Shown: one piece after another, positions 17,593 to 24,917 of the stretch
How the letters are laid out: the number at the start of each line of letters is the position of its first letter
How positions within the stretch are numbered: the stretch's first letter is position 1
Assembly: GCA_025450635.1 (NCBI GenBank)
Contig: JANWHA010000119.1
Span: 1-34,740, forward strand
Direction of reading: 5' to 3'
Source of the DNA: Croceibacterium sp.
GTDB lineage: Bacteria > Pseudomonadota > Alphaproteobacteria > Sphingomonadales > Sphingomonadaceae
Length of the DNA stretch: 34,740 bases
Made by a program: the position numbers and the translations under genes
The notes under the pieces: generated by a model
Databases searched by the model: none
The model's input: the letters and a program-made list of their open reading frames with translations, nothing else
Told to the model about the DNA's origin: nothing

Positions 17593-18299
17593 TGAAAACC
17601 ATTCTTTGCACCACTGCGGCGCTGGCCCTGGCGGCCACCCTGGCCGTACCCGCTTCCGCCCAGGTCAGCGGGATCGGCGTCGCCGATCCGGCCGTCGTCA
17701 TCGCCGGCTCCAAGGCCCTTCAGGCGGCCTATACGCAAATGACCACCACGTTCCAGGCCCAGCGCACGCAGCTCGAGCAACTCGACCAGCAACGCATCGC
17801 GATCCTGAAGAAATTCGATACCAACAACGACGGCAAGCTGGATCCGGCCGAGCAAAAGGCCGCCCAGGTCACGACCAACCCGAACCACAAGCAGCTCGAG
17901 GCGGTAGAGGACCAGATCACCAAGGTGCAGGCTCCAGTCAATCTTGCCGGCGCTTACGCCGTCCAGGAGATCGCGCAACAGCTCAGTCCGGCCGTTCAGC
18001 AGGTCGTCTCGCAGGGCAGCGTGCAGCTGATCCTCCCGTCCAACGGCGTTCTCTACGCGTCCGATTCCGCCAACATCACCGCGAAGATCATCGCCGCGCT
18101 CGACCAGCGCCTGCCGTCGGTGTCGATCACACCGCCGGCCGGGTGGCAGCCCGATCAGGGCACGATCCAGCTGTTCCAGGACGTGCAGCAGGTCCGCATT
18201 GCGGCTGCTCAACGCCAGCAGCAGGCTCAGCAGCAGGCGGCTCCCGCCGCGCAGCCGCAAGCCAAGCCCGGCGCTGCCGCCCCGGTCAAGGGCCGCTGA
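17592..18299 (+). CDS. OmpH/Skp-family periplasmic chaperone with EF-hand-like loop
   Basis: A 235-residue secreted protein starting on the last base of the bamA stop (TGATG), in the position usually held by skp/ompH. The signal peptide ends in ASA at residue 23. The opening [20 protein letters not shown] and a Gln-rich coiled-coil arm (residues 45-72) fit the Skp family, which holds unfolded outer-membrane proteins for BamA. At residues 76-87 lies [12 protein letters not shown], a canonical EF-hand calcium loop, in the middle of the coiled-coil arm. A Gln/Ala/Pro-rich tail follows residue 205. At 235 residues it is longer than typical Skp (about 160). Calcium binding is an inference from the loop. 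Confidence 0.85.
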   Translation: MKTILCTTAALALAATLAVPASAQVSGIGVADPAVVIAGSKALQAAYTQMTTTFQAQRTQLEQLDQQRIAILKKFDTNNDGKLDPAEQKAAQVTTNPNHKQLEAVEDQITKVQAPVNLAGAYAVQEIAQQLSPAVQQVVSQGSVQLILPSNGVLYASDSANITAKIIAALDQRLPSVSITPPAGWQPDQGTIQLFQDVQQVRIAAAQRQQQAQQQAAPAAQPQAKPGAAAPVKGR

Positions 18300-18318
18300 G
18301 GAAAGCGCACGGCAGGGC

Positions 18319-18774
18319 ATGAGCGAAGCGAGATCCCTCGATATCGCGGCGATTCTCAAGGCCCTGCCGCATCGCTACCCGCTGCTGCTGGTCGACCGTG
18401 TCGCCAGCCTCGAGCTGGGCGAGCGGATCCACGCGATAAAAGCGGTCAGCTTCAACGAGCAATTCTTTCAGGGCCATTTTCCCGGCCGGCCGATCATGCC
18501 CGGCGTGCTCCAGGTCGAGGCCCTGGCCCAGGCCGCGGCGATCCTCGGGATCGAGAGCTTCGAACTGTCCGGCACCGGCAAGCTGGTCTATTTCATGGGC
18601 ATCGAGCGGGCGAAATTCCGCGCCCCCGTGGAGCCTGGCTGCCTGCTGGACCTGAAGGTCGAGTTCACCCAGAAGCGCAGCCGGGTGTCCAAGTTCACCG
18701 GCGCCGCCAGCGTCGAGGGCAAGGTCACCTGTGAGTGCGAGTTCACGGCGATGATCGCGGACCCGCCAAACTGA
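18319..18774 (+). CDS. fabZ: 3-hydroxyacyl-[ACP] dehydratase FabZ
   Basis: A 151-residue hot-dog fold enzyme of type II fatty acid synthesis, removing water from 3-hydroxyacyl-ACP. The active-site block is complete: [20 protein letters not shown] with His53 and Glu67; [13 protein letters not shown] precedes it. The start at ATG 18319 gives the normal length; the frame is open upstream through the skp-like gene. In most proteobacteria lpxD precedes and lpxA follows fabZ, because both LPS and fatty acid synthesis use its substrate pool. Here both lpx genes are missing from the site. Confidence 0.97.
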   Translation: MSEARSLDIAAILKALPHRYPLLLVDRVASLELGERIHAIKAVSFNEQFFQGHFPGRPIMPGVLQVEALAQAAAILGIESFELSGTGKLVYFMGIERAKFRAPVEPGCLLDLKVEFTQKRSRVSKFTGAASVEGKVTCECEFTAMIADPPN

Positions 18775-18806
18775 TCCGGCTGGCTGGGCAACGGAGGGGA
18801 AATCTT

Positions 18807-19046
18807 ATGAGACCGCGTGACTTCTTCGAGGCTCTTCTGCGTGTCGTCGGCGTGATGTTCATCTTCGTAGCTATAGCCGATTTCGTAGACGCGGCGGTAC
18901 GACTGACCAGCCTGCCGGTGTCCCCCGGATATACCCCCGGCATGGTCGTAACAGCAGCTGTCCTCTATTTGGTTTTGGGTGTTGTGATGATCTTAACCAC
19001 ACCTCGAATCTCCCGAATGTTTTATGGGCGAAGTGATCCAGACTGA
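18807..19046 (+). CDS. Small two-helix membrane protein, unknown function
   Basis: A 79-residue protein starting at ATG 18807, with an excellent ribosome site (GGAGGGG 8-9 bases upstream), 32 bases after fabZ. It has two hydrophobic helices, roughly residues 11-29 ([19 protein letters not shown]) and 46-64 ([17 protein letters not shown]), joined by a Pro/Gly-rich loop, and ends with [14 protein letters not shown] do not recognise the family. Position suggests cotranscription with fabZ; the rpmE promoter region follows. Confidence 0.75.
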   Translation: MRPRDFFEALLRVVGVMFIFVAIADFVDAAVRLTSLPVSPGYTPGMVVTAAVLYLVLGVVMILTTPRISRMFYGRSDPD

Positions 19047-19070
19047 CCGGTCCTTCGCCAACCGCTTCGC

Positions 19071-19099
19071 TTGAAATTCGAAGCGCGCCATTCTATGGG
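19071..19099 (+). promoter_or_regulatory. Possible promoter of rpmE
   Basis: TTGAAA (19071-19076) and TATGGG (19094-19099) with a 17-base spacer lie 61 bases before rpmE. The -10 is weak, so this is tentative. Confidence 0.4.
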
Positions 19100-19120
19100 G
19101 CGCCCTTTCCCGACATAGCA

Positions 19121-19138
19121 GGCCGGTCGGAACCGGCC
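19121..19138 (+). promoter_or_regulatory. Hairpin in the rpmE leader
   Basis: GGCCGGT (19121-19127) pairs perfectly with ACCGGCC (19132-19138) around a CGGA loop, 21 bases before the rpmE ATG and with no T-run. It may be a regulatory leader structure; leader control is known for rpmE in some bacteria, but this one is not demonstrated. Confidence 0.35.
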
Positions 19139-19159
19139 AAACGCACGAAGGACCATGCC

Positions 19160-19387
19160 ATGAAGGCCGATACGCATCCCGATTACCACATGATCAAGGT
19201 CAAGATGACCGACGGCACTGAATTCCAGACGCGCTCGACCTGGGGCAACGAGGGCGACACGCTGTCGCTCGAAATCGATCCGACCACCCACCCGGCGTGG
19301 ACCGGCGGCAAGCAGCAGCTCCACGAAGGCGGCCGCGTCGCCCAGTTCAACAAGCGCTTCGGCGGGCTGTCGCTCAAGAAGAGCTGA
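19160..19387 (+). CDS. rpmE: 50S ribosomal protein L31 (zinc-free form)
   Basis: A 75-residue L31, recognised by [30 protein letters not shown] and [12 protein letters not shown]31 bridges the two ribosomal subunits. It has no cysteine at all, so it is the C-minus (non-zinc) form; in many bacteria that form is a zinc-starvation paralogue, while in alphaproteobacteria it can be the only copy. It is closed by a hairpin terminator 25 bases after the stop. Confidence 0.95.
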   Translation: MKADTHPDYHMIKVKMTDGTEFQTRSTWGNEGDTLSLEIDPTTHPAWTGGKQQLHEGGRVAQFNKRFGGLSLKKS

Positions 19388-19411
19388 GCGGGTATCGGCA
19401 ACGGTCAACGG

Positions 19412-19441
19412 AAGGGCGGTCCCGCGGGGCCGCCCTTTTCG
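19412..19441. terminator. Bidirectional terminator between rpmE and the GFA gene
   Basis: AAGGGCGG (19412-19419) pairs with CCGCCCTT (19430-19437), followed by TTCGTTT. The A-run ahead of the stem means it can also end the convergent minus-strand GFA transcript, whose stop is at 19443. Confidence 0.85.
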
Positions 19442-19442
19442 T

Positions 19443-19865
19443 TTAATCGTCGGTGGCCTCGAACCGCAGCGTCCCGGCGCGGCGTAATTGGCCGCCGTTA
19501 TCGAGCGGGTGGTGGGCGCCGTCCATCACCGGCACTTCGGCGAAATCGTACGGGCTCACGCCGTCAAGGCAGGCGGCGTTGACGCCGATCTGGCTCGGGT
19601 CGGCGCGGCGCCGATGGAACACGTGGATGCCGCACCGCGAGCAGAAATGATGCTGCGCCGCCATCGTGTTGAAGCGATAGACGCTCAGCTGGTCCTCGCC
19701 CGCGGTGATCGTCAACGCTTCGCCGGGTGCGGCGATCATGACCACCCCCTTCATCGCGCAGATCGAGCAATTGCAGCGGGCGCCGCGCAGCTCCCGCGGC
19801 AGCTCCACCGTGAAGCGGACGCCGCCGCAGTGGCAGGTGCCGGTGCGCGGCGCGGAGCCGCTCAT
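19443..19865 (-). CDS. GFA-family zinc-binding protein
   Basis: A 140-residue protein of the GFA (glutathione-dependent formaldehyde-activating enzyme / CENP-V) fold. The metal ligands are all present: Cys11 and Cys13 in TCHCGGVRF, Cys31/Cys33/Cys36 in CNCSIC, and Cys75/Cys78 in FCSRCGIHVF. Family members bind two zinc ions; only some act in formaldehyde detoxification, so no substrate is assigned. The start at ATG 19865 overlaps the end of the upstream dioxygenase gene by four bases, so the two are translationally coupled. Confidence 0.85.
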   Translation of the reverse strand: MSGSAPRTGTCHCGGVRFTVELPRELRGARCNCSICAMKGVVMIAAPGEALTITAGEDQLSVYRFNTMAAQHHFCSRCGIHVFHRRRADPSQIGVNAACLDGVSPYDFAEVPVMDGAHHPLDNGGQLRRAGTLRFEATDD

Positions 19866-20494
19866 CCCCACGGCCTTTCGCGATACCACTTCGTGATAAC
19901 GTATTTGAGGCCTTTCCTGACTCTCATGGCATGGTGCAGCGTATCTGCGTTGAGGCTGCCGTCGGGCCGGCGGTTGTTCCAGCCGACCAGCATCCCGCGG
20001 CGCGGCTGGAAGATCTTGTCGATCAGCTTGAAACGGGTCGCTCCGCCGGCGGCAACGTCGTTGAGATAGGCCATGAAAGTCCAGGTGCGCTGCCCCGAGA
20101 CCGTGCAGTAGCGGGAAAAGTCCTGTCCATCCGGCTCGAAATAATCGGTGTGGGCCTTGAACTCCTGGCCGGCCTGGTAGCGCTGGCCCTGGAGCGGCTC
20201 GCCATGGGCGGGGTCGATTGCGGTCAGCGTCAGCAGGCGCGCTTCGACATCGCGCACGGCCGGTTCCCCGGGATCGAGGTCGCATGTCTCGCTGGTCCGG
20301 AAATTCGCGTCGCCGTTGGGATCGGCGATCGTCGATGGGCGGCGGTTGGCCTCGATCAGCACGATCAGCGCGTCGCACAAGTCGCCCGAGAGGAAGTTCG
20401 GCACCGCGAACATCTCGACCCTCGGGTTCGGCACCCGGCGCACGCCCGGCTGGGCGAGGAGGCGCTCGGTCGAGGTTTCGCCCGGAGTCGTCAT
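19862..20494 (-). CDS. 2-oxoglutarate/Fe(II) dioxygenase, prolyl 4-hydroxylase type
   Basis: A 210-residue protein with the P4Hc fold. The iron ligands are visible: His115 and Asp117 in KAHTDYFEP and a distal His187 in TLHHAMRV, with Lys197 as the expected 2-oxoglutarate anchor (KGLKYVITKW). GGATRF and the MLVGWNN strand complete the jelly-roll core. The residues after the distal His (HHAMRV) differ from the usual H-x-G-x-P-V. Such bacterial enzymes hydroxylate prolines in proteins such as EF-Tu or in peptides; the target here is unknown. It is first in a two-gene unit with the GFA protein. Confidence 0.87.
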   Translation of the reverse strand: MTTPGETSTERLLAQPGVRRVPNPRVEMFAVPNFLSGDLCDALIVLIEANRRPSTIADPNGDANFRTSETCDLDPGEPAVRDVEARLLTLTAIDPAHGEPLQGQRYQAGQEFKAHTDYFEPDGQDFSRYCTVSGQRTWTFMAYLNDVAAGGATRFKLIDKIFQPRRGMLVGWNNRRPDGSLNADTLHHAMRVRKGLKYVITKWYRERPWG

Positions 20495-20635
20495 CGCCGG
20501 GTGATAACCTTTGCCCGGGGCACGAGAAAGGGCGACCGCTCGCGCAATTTTGTTGCGCGGGCGGGGTGCGGCGGCACATTTCCCTTTGCAATTTTGGGCC
20601 GCTGTGCAACAGGCGCCGCCGCGCGCATTCGCCGC

Positions 20636-20663
20636 TTGACGGCCATGCGCGACGGCCTAACTG
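20636..20663 (+). promoter_or_regulatory. Promoter of tRNA-His
   Basis: TTGACG (20636-20641) and TAACTG (20658-20663) with a 16-base spacer lie 35 bases before the tRNA. The stretch from 20495 to 20635 holds nothing else that I can identify beyond the minus-strand dioxygenase start region. Confidence 0.55.
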
Positions 20664-20697
20664 CGCCCCAACTACAGGTTTGGCGGCACGGGCTTGT

Positions 20698-20775
20698 GGC
20701 GAATGTAGCTCAGTTGGTTAGAGCGCCGGTTTGTGGTACCGGAGGTCGCGGGTTCGGATCCCGTCATTCGCCCCA
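20698..20775 (+). tRNA. tRNA-His (GTG anticodon)
   Basis: The cloverleaf is complete. The acceptor stem GCGAATG (from 20699) pairs with CATTCGC (20765-20771). A D-arm is present. The anticodon stem CCGGT/ACCGG encloses GTG at 20733-20735, and the T-arm reads CGGGTTCGGATCCCG. The discriminator base is C73 (20772), CCA is encoded (20773-20775), and the base before the acceptor stem is G (20698), which would give the classical G-1:C73 identity pair. The gene ends 50 bases before the next coding start, so the dehydrogenase may share its transcript. Confidence 0.96.
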
Positions 20776-20825
20776 TTTCCCTGCCTTTTCCGCCTTCAGA
20801 ACAACGGGTTGAACAGGCGCGCGCG

Positions 20826-21887
20826 ATGGCATTCTGGACCAAGGCCGACTTCGACGAGCACGAACTGGTCGAATTCGTGCATGATCGCAAATCGGGCCTC
20901 AGCGCGATCATCGCCATCCATTCGTCGCACCTCGGGCCCGCTGCCGGCGGCACGCGCTTCTGGCACTACCCGCAGGCCGACGAAGCGATGGTCGACGCCC
21001 TGCGCCTGAGCCGCGGGATGAGCTACAAGAACGCGATGGCCGGGCTGCCGATGGGCGGCGGCAAGGCGGTCGTGCTGCTCGGCGCGGACGGCGGCAAGAC
21101 GCCGGACATGCTCGCCGCGTTCGGGGACGCGATCGACACGCTCGGCGGCCGCTACGTCACCGCCGAGGACGTCGGCGCCACGGAAGCGGACATGGTCGCC
21201 ATCTCGAAACGCACGCCGCACGTCTGCGGCCTGCCGGCCGAGGACGGCACGGTCGGCGGCGATCCGGGGCCGTTCACGGCGATGGGCATCTATCACGGCA
21301 TCAAGGCCGCCGTGGCGCACAAGCTGGGCAAGGACGGCGTCAAGGACGTGCGCATCGCCGTGCAGGGCTGCGGCAGCGTCGGCGGCGGCGTGGCCCGGCT
21401 GCTCGCCAAGGACGGCGCGCGGCTGATCGTCTCGGACATCGACGCCGTCCGCGCCAGGACGCTCGCGCGCGATCTCGGCGGCGAAGCGGTGGCGGCCGAA
21501 CGGATCATGGGCATCGCCTGCGACGTGTTCAGCCCCAACGCGCTCGGCGCGATCCTCGACGAGGAGGGCATCGCCCGGCTCGATTGCGCGGTGGTCGCGG
21601 GCGGCGCCAACAACCAGCTGGCCCGTGAAGGCGACGGCGCGCTGCTCGCCCAGCGGAGCATCCTCTATGCGCCGGACTATGTGATCAACGCCGGCGGGAT
21701 CATCAACGTCGGCCTCGAATATCTCTGTCGCCAGCACGGCAGCCCGTGCGACATCAACGAAGTGCGCCGGAGGATCGCCCAGATTCCCGAGCGGCTCGAG
21801 GCGATCTGGCGCGAGAGCGACGAGACCGGGCAATCGCCCGACGTCGTTGCCGACGCCATGGCCCGGCGGCTGATCGGCCGGGGCTGA
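20826..21887 (+). CDS. Leucine/phenylalanine-type amino acid dehydrogenase
   Basis: A 353-residue NAD-dependent dehydrogenase of the Glu/Leu/Phe/Val family, which deaminates an amino acid to its 2-oxo acid. The substrate domain shows GPAAGGTRFW and GLPMGGGKAVVLL, with catalytic Lys80 and a second conserved Lys68 in MSYKNAMAG. The NAD domain has VQGCGSVGGGVARLLAKDGA. The GPA-x-GG-x-R opening is that of leucine and phenylalanine dehydrogenases rather than the larger glutamate enzymes. ATG 20826 is chosen by family alignment, since the frame continues upstream through the tRNA. The exact substrate cannot be read; leucine or another branched or aromatic amino acid is likely. Confidence 0.88.
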   Translation: MAFWTKADFDEHELVEFVHDRKSGLSAIIAIHSSHLGPAAGGTRFWHYPQADEAMVDALRLSRGMSYKNAMAGLPMGGGKAVVLLGADGGKTPDMLAAFGDAIDTLGGRYVTAEDVGATEADMVAISKRTPHVCGLPAEDGTVGGDPGPFTAMGIYHGIKAAVAHKLGKDGVKDVRIAVQGCGSVGGGVARLLAKDGARLIVSDIDAVRARTLARDLGGEAVAAERIMGIACDVFSPNALGAILDEEGIARLDCAVVAGGANNQLAREGDGALLAQRSILYAPDYVINAGGIINVGLEYLCRQHGSPCDINEVRRRIAQIPERLEAIWRESDETGQSPDVVADAMARRLIGRG

Positions 21888-21980
21888 GACAGGTCGGAGT
21901 CGCGCAATTGCGGCGGACTCGTGCCGCTGCTAAGCGCCACCGCTCATGCGCAAGAGTCGCACCCAGGGGCGTTCAAACAA

Positions 21981-23882
21981 ATGAGCGCGGTTCAGACCGA
22001 CGAGGGGCGCCGCGCGGCGAAGCTGAAGCTCGCCTTCGGCGCCATCGGAATCGTCTTCGGGGATATCGGCACCAGCCCGATCTACGCCTTCCGCGAAACC
22101 TTCGTCGGGACGCACAAGCTGGCGATCGACGATGTCCACATCCTCGGCGTCGTCAGCCTGATCTTCTGGTCGATGACCATCGTCGTCTCGCTGCAATACG
22201 TGACGATTCTGCTGCGGGCCGACAACAAGGGCGAAGGCGGCACCCTGGCGCTGGTGGCGATGATCGGCCGCTACATCGGCGGCTCCAAGTGGAGCTGGCT
22301 GACGGTGCTGCTCGCCGTGGCCGCCACGTCGCTGTTCTACGGCGACAGCATGATCACGCCGGCGATCTCGGTGCTTTCGGCGGTCGAGGGCCTGGAAGTC
22401 GTCGAAGCCGGCTTCGCGCGATGGGTGGTGCCGATCGCGCTGGTGCTGCTGATCGGCCTGTTCTTCCTGCAAAAGCGCGGGACGACCAGGGTCGGGGCGC
22501 TGTTCGCCCCGGTGATGCTGCTCTACTTCACGACGCTGGCCGTGCTCGGCGTGGCTCACATCTTCGACCACCCACAAATCCTGTACGCGCTCAATCCCTG
22601 GTACGCGGTGCGTTTCTTCGTCGTCGACAAGGGGCTGGCCTTTCTGGCTCTCGGCTCGGTCGTTCTGGCGGTGACGGGCGGCGAGGCGCTGTATTCGGAC
22701 ATGGGCCACTTCGGGCGCGGGCCGATGCGCCTTTCGTGGTTCGGCTTCGTCATGCCGTGCCTGCTGCTCAACTACTTCGGGCAAGGTGCAATGATCATCT
22801 CGCTGGGGGATGCTTCGGCGGCCCAGGCGATCACCAATCCGTTCTTCTACATGGCTCCGGACACCTTGCGCCTGCCGCTGGTGCTGCTGGCGACGGCCGC
22901 GACCTTCATCGCCAGCCAGGCGGTGATTTCAGGCGCCTTTTCGGTCACCCACCAGGCGATCCAGCTCGGATTCATTCCCCGCCTGTCGATCCTGCATACG
23001 AGCGACGAGCACCACGGGCAGATCTACATCCCGCTGGTCAACTGGACGCTGATGGTCGCGGTGATCCTGCTGGTGCTGTTCTTCCAGACTTCCTCCAACC
23101 TCGCCGCGGCCTATGGCATCGCGGTGACCGGGGCGATGACCATCGACACCTGCCTGATGTGCGTGCTGTTGATCGCGGTGTGGAAATGGAAGTGGTGGCT
23201 GGCGCTGCCGGTGACGCTGGTGTTCTTCTTCGTCGACGGAGCTTACTTCACCTCGAACATGACCAAGGTGCCCGAGGGCGGCTGGTTTCCGCTGCTGGTC
23301 GCCGCGTTCGCCTTCACCTTGCTGACCACCTGGGCCAAGGGGCGCCGGCTGATGCGCGAACGGATGGCCGAGGTGAGCCTGCCGCTTGACATCTTCGCCA
23401 GGTCGGGGCGCAACAGCACGGCAAAAGTCCCCGGAACCGCGATCTTCATGAACTCGGGCTCCAGCGGCACTCCCTCGGCGCTGCTGCACAACATCAAGCA
23501 CAACAAGGTGCTGCACGAGCGGGTGGTGGTGCTGACCGTGTCGATCGCCGACGTGCCCTACGTCGACGAGATCGATCGCACCGAAGTGAAGGATATGGGA
23601 GACGGGTTCTACCGCGTGACGTTGCGCTATGGGTTCATGGAAGAAACCGACGTGCCGTCGGCGTTGAAGCGGCTCGACAACATCTGCAGCGGGCCGTTCG
23701 AGATGATGCAGACGAGCTTCTTCCTCTCGCGCCAGACGCTGCTGACCGCGGAAAAGCCGGGCATGGCCATCTGGCGCGAGAAGCTGTTCGCCTGGATGAT
23801 GCGCAACGCCGCGACGCCGATGGAATTCTTCCGCCTGCCGACCAACCGCGTGGTCGAGCTGGGGAGTCAGGTGGAGATCTAG
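21981..23882 (+). CDS. kup: Low-affinity potassium transporter Kup
   Basis: A 633-residue KUP/HAK/KT-family K+ uptake protein of the inner membrane, probably proton-coupled. The family hallmark [17 protein letters not shown] is near residues 27-43. About 12 membrane helices follow, including the GGTLALVAM and [17 protein letters not shown] segments. The C-terminal cytoplasmic region of about 170 residues begins after residue 460 and includes [19 protein letters not shown]. The start at ATG 21981 is favoured; a GTG at 21921 would add 20 residues without membrane character. It is convergent with the small H-box gene, only 15 bases apart. Confidence 0.96.
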   Translation: MSAVQTDEGRRAAKLKLAFGAIGIVFGDIGTSPIYAFRETFVGTHKLAIDDVHILGVVSLIFWSMTIVVSLQYVTILLRADNKGEGGTLALVAMIGRYIGGSKWSWLTVLLAVAATSLFYGDSMITPAISVLSAVEGLEVVEAGFARWVVPIALVLLIGLFFLQKRGTTRVGALFAPVMLLYFTTLAVLGVAHIFDHPQILYALNPWYAVRFFVVDKGLAFLALGSVVLAVTGGEALYSDMGHFGRGPMRLSWFGFVMPCLLLNYFGQGAMIISLGDASAAQAITNPFFYMAPDTLRLPLVLLATAATFIASQAVISGAFSVTHQAIQLGFIPRLSILHTSDEHHGQIYIPLVNWTLMVAVILLVLFFQTSSNLAAAYGIAVTGAMTIDTCLMCVLLIAVWKWKWWLALPVTLVFFFVDGAYFTSNMTKVPEGGWFPLLVAAFAFTLLTTWAKGRRLMRERMAEVSLPLDIFARSGRNSTAKVPGTAIFMNSGSSGTPSALLHNIKHNKVLHERVVVLTVSIADVPYVDEIDRTEVKDMGDGFYRVTLRYGFMEETDVPSALKRLDNICSGPFEMMQTSFFLSRQTLLTAEKPGMAIWREKLFAWMMRNAATPMEFFRLPTNRVVELGSQVEI

Positions 23883-23897
23883 GAGCGCGAGCGCGGC

Positions 23898-24134
23898 TCA
23901 GCGCGGCCGAGGGGCAGCATTGCCGTTCAAATCGTCGGCCAATTCGGTCAGCTGCTGGGCAGCCAGCTGGGCGTTGCGGATATAGCCGCGCAGGCGATCG
24001 TCCTCGACCCGCGTTTCGAGCAGCTCGAGGTTGCCGTTGATGACCTGCAGCAGGTTGTTGAGGGTATGGGCCAGCGACTGCGCGAACTCGGTCGCGTCCT
24101 CGGCGTCGCGCCTGGCATGCCGTTCCGTTATCAT
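23898..24134 (-). CDS. Stand-alone histidine-kinase H-box (HisKA-like) protein
   Basis: A 78-residue protein starting at ATG 24134, with a very good ribosome site (GGGAGG six bases upstream). Nearly the whole chain looks like one dimerisation and phosphoacceptor helical hairpin: FAQSLAHTLNNLLQVINGNL with candidate phospho-His23, followed by a second helix (GYIRNAQLAAQQLTELADDL). This matches the H-box of hybrid kinases (H-x-x-N-N-L-L-x-V-I-x-G-N-L-E-L). There is no ATP-binding domain before the stop, and the next sequence is the end of kup, so this is not a kinase cut by a simple frameshift that I can see. It may be a phosphotransfer or regulatory partner, or a remnant. Confidence 0.7.
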   Translation of the reverse strand: MITERHARRDAEDATEFAQSLAHTLNNLLQVINGNLELLETRVEDDRLRGYIRNAQLAAQQLTELADDLNGNAAPRPR

Positions 24135-24206
24135 CGGCGACCTCCCGTCGCAACAACGCAACCCCGGTGCAATAAACATACGTTAGAAAGACCCCGGAAC
24201 AGGCTC

Positions 24207-24231
24207 AACCGCCCGTGAAGCGGAAGGTTCC
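24207..24231 (-). promoter_or_regulatory. Possible EcfG-type promoter of the H-box gene
   Basis: Read on the minus strand, GGAAC (24231-24227) is followed after 16 bases by GGTT (24210-24207), one base off the CGTT -10 of the alphaproteobacterial general stress sigma factor EcfG. It lies about 73 bases before the start codon. Weaker than the site before the CsbD gene. Confidence 0.4.
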
Positions 24232-24251
24232 CCCTAAGGGTTATTACGTAG

Positions 24252-24917
24252 TCACTCCGGTGGCGGGTTCTCGACCACTTCGTCCTCGGCGGCGGCGGCG
24301 AGGCCGTGGCGCAGCAACATCGGCAGCTGGGTGAACGTAAACAGGAACGACAGCGGCATGAACACCCACAGCTTGGCCGCCAGCCAGTCGCCGAACGACA
24401 GCATTTGCCGCAGCGTTTCATTGAGCGCGGCGAGGAAAAAGAAGAAGAATCCCCAGTTGCGCGAAAGCTTGAGCCAGCCTTCTTCGTCGAGCCCTTCGAA
24501 GGCGGCTTCGAGCAGCCACTGCAGCAGCGCCTTGCCGCGCAGCCAGCCGACGATCAGGGCGATGCCGCAGATAAGGTAGACGATGGTCGGCTTGAGCTGG
24601 ATGACCCACTGTTCGCCCGACCAGATGGTTATCGCGCCGAAGACCACGATCAGCCCTGTGGAAAGCCACAGCATCGGCGATATGCGTCCGAGCTTGACCT
24701 TCGAGAAAATCAGCGCGGCGATCGCGGCGATGACGAAGGCAGAGGTGCTGTGGATCACCGCGTCGAGCGTGCCGAACGCGTCGTTCTTGTCCTTCGGCGC
24801 GTAGAGCCAGTAGACGACGAAGAACACCAGCAGCGGGCCGTAGTCGACCAGCAGGTTGAGCCACCCGGACGATTGCTTCTTCGGCGCTTTCGGGTGCGTG
24901 TTGGGCTTATCGGTCAT
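24252..24917 (-). CDS. Inner membrane protein YciB / septation protein A
   Basis: A 221-residue protein with about five membrane helices, recognised by LLVDYGPLLVFFVVYW near the start, KLKPTIVY-like (QLKPTIVYLICG), and RNWGFFFFFLAALNETL...FGDWLAAKLWVFMPLSFLFTFTQ. YciB/IspZ-family proteins affect cell envelope synthesis and division, and often sit next to ftsY in alphaproteobacteria. The start at ATG 24917 (MTDKPNTHP) overlaps the ftsY stop by one base (TGATG) and has GGGGGTGG upstream. It is the last gene of the dapF-mtaB-ftsY-yciB unit. Confidence 0.92.
   Translation of the reverse strand: MTDKPNTHPKAPKKQSSGWLNLLVDYGPLLVFFVVYWLYAPKDKNDAFGTLDAVIHSTSAFVIAAIAALIFSKVKLGRISPMLWLSTGLIVVFGAITIWSGEQWVIQLKPTIVYLICGIALIVGWLRGKALLQWLLEAAFEGLDEEGWLKLSRNWGFFFFFLAALNETLRQMLSFGDWLAAKLWVFMPLSFLFTFTQLPMLLRHGLAAAAEDEVVENPPPE

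Noticed and set aside
19160-19387. Zinc-binding L31
   Set aside because: The protein has no cysteine, so the zinc form is excluded.
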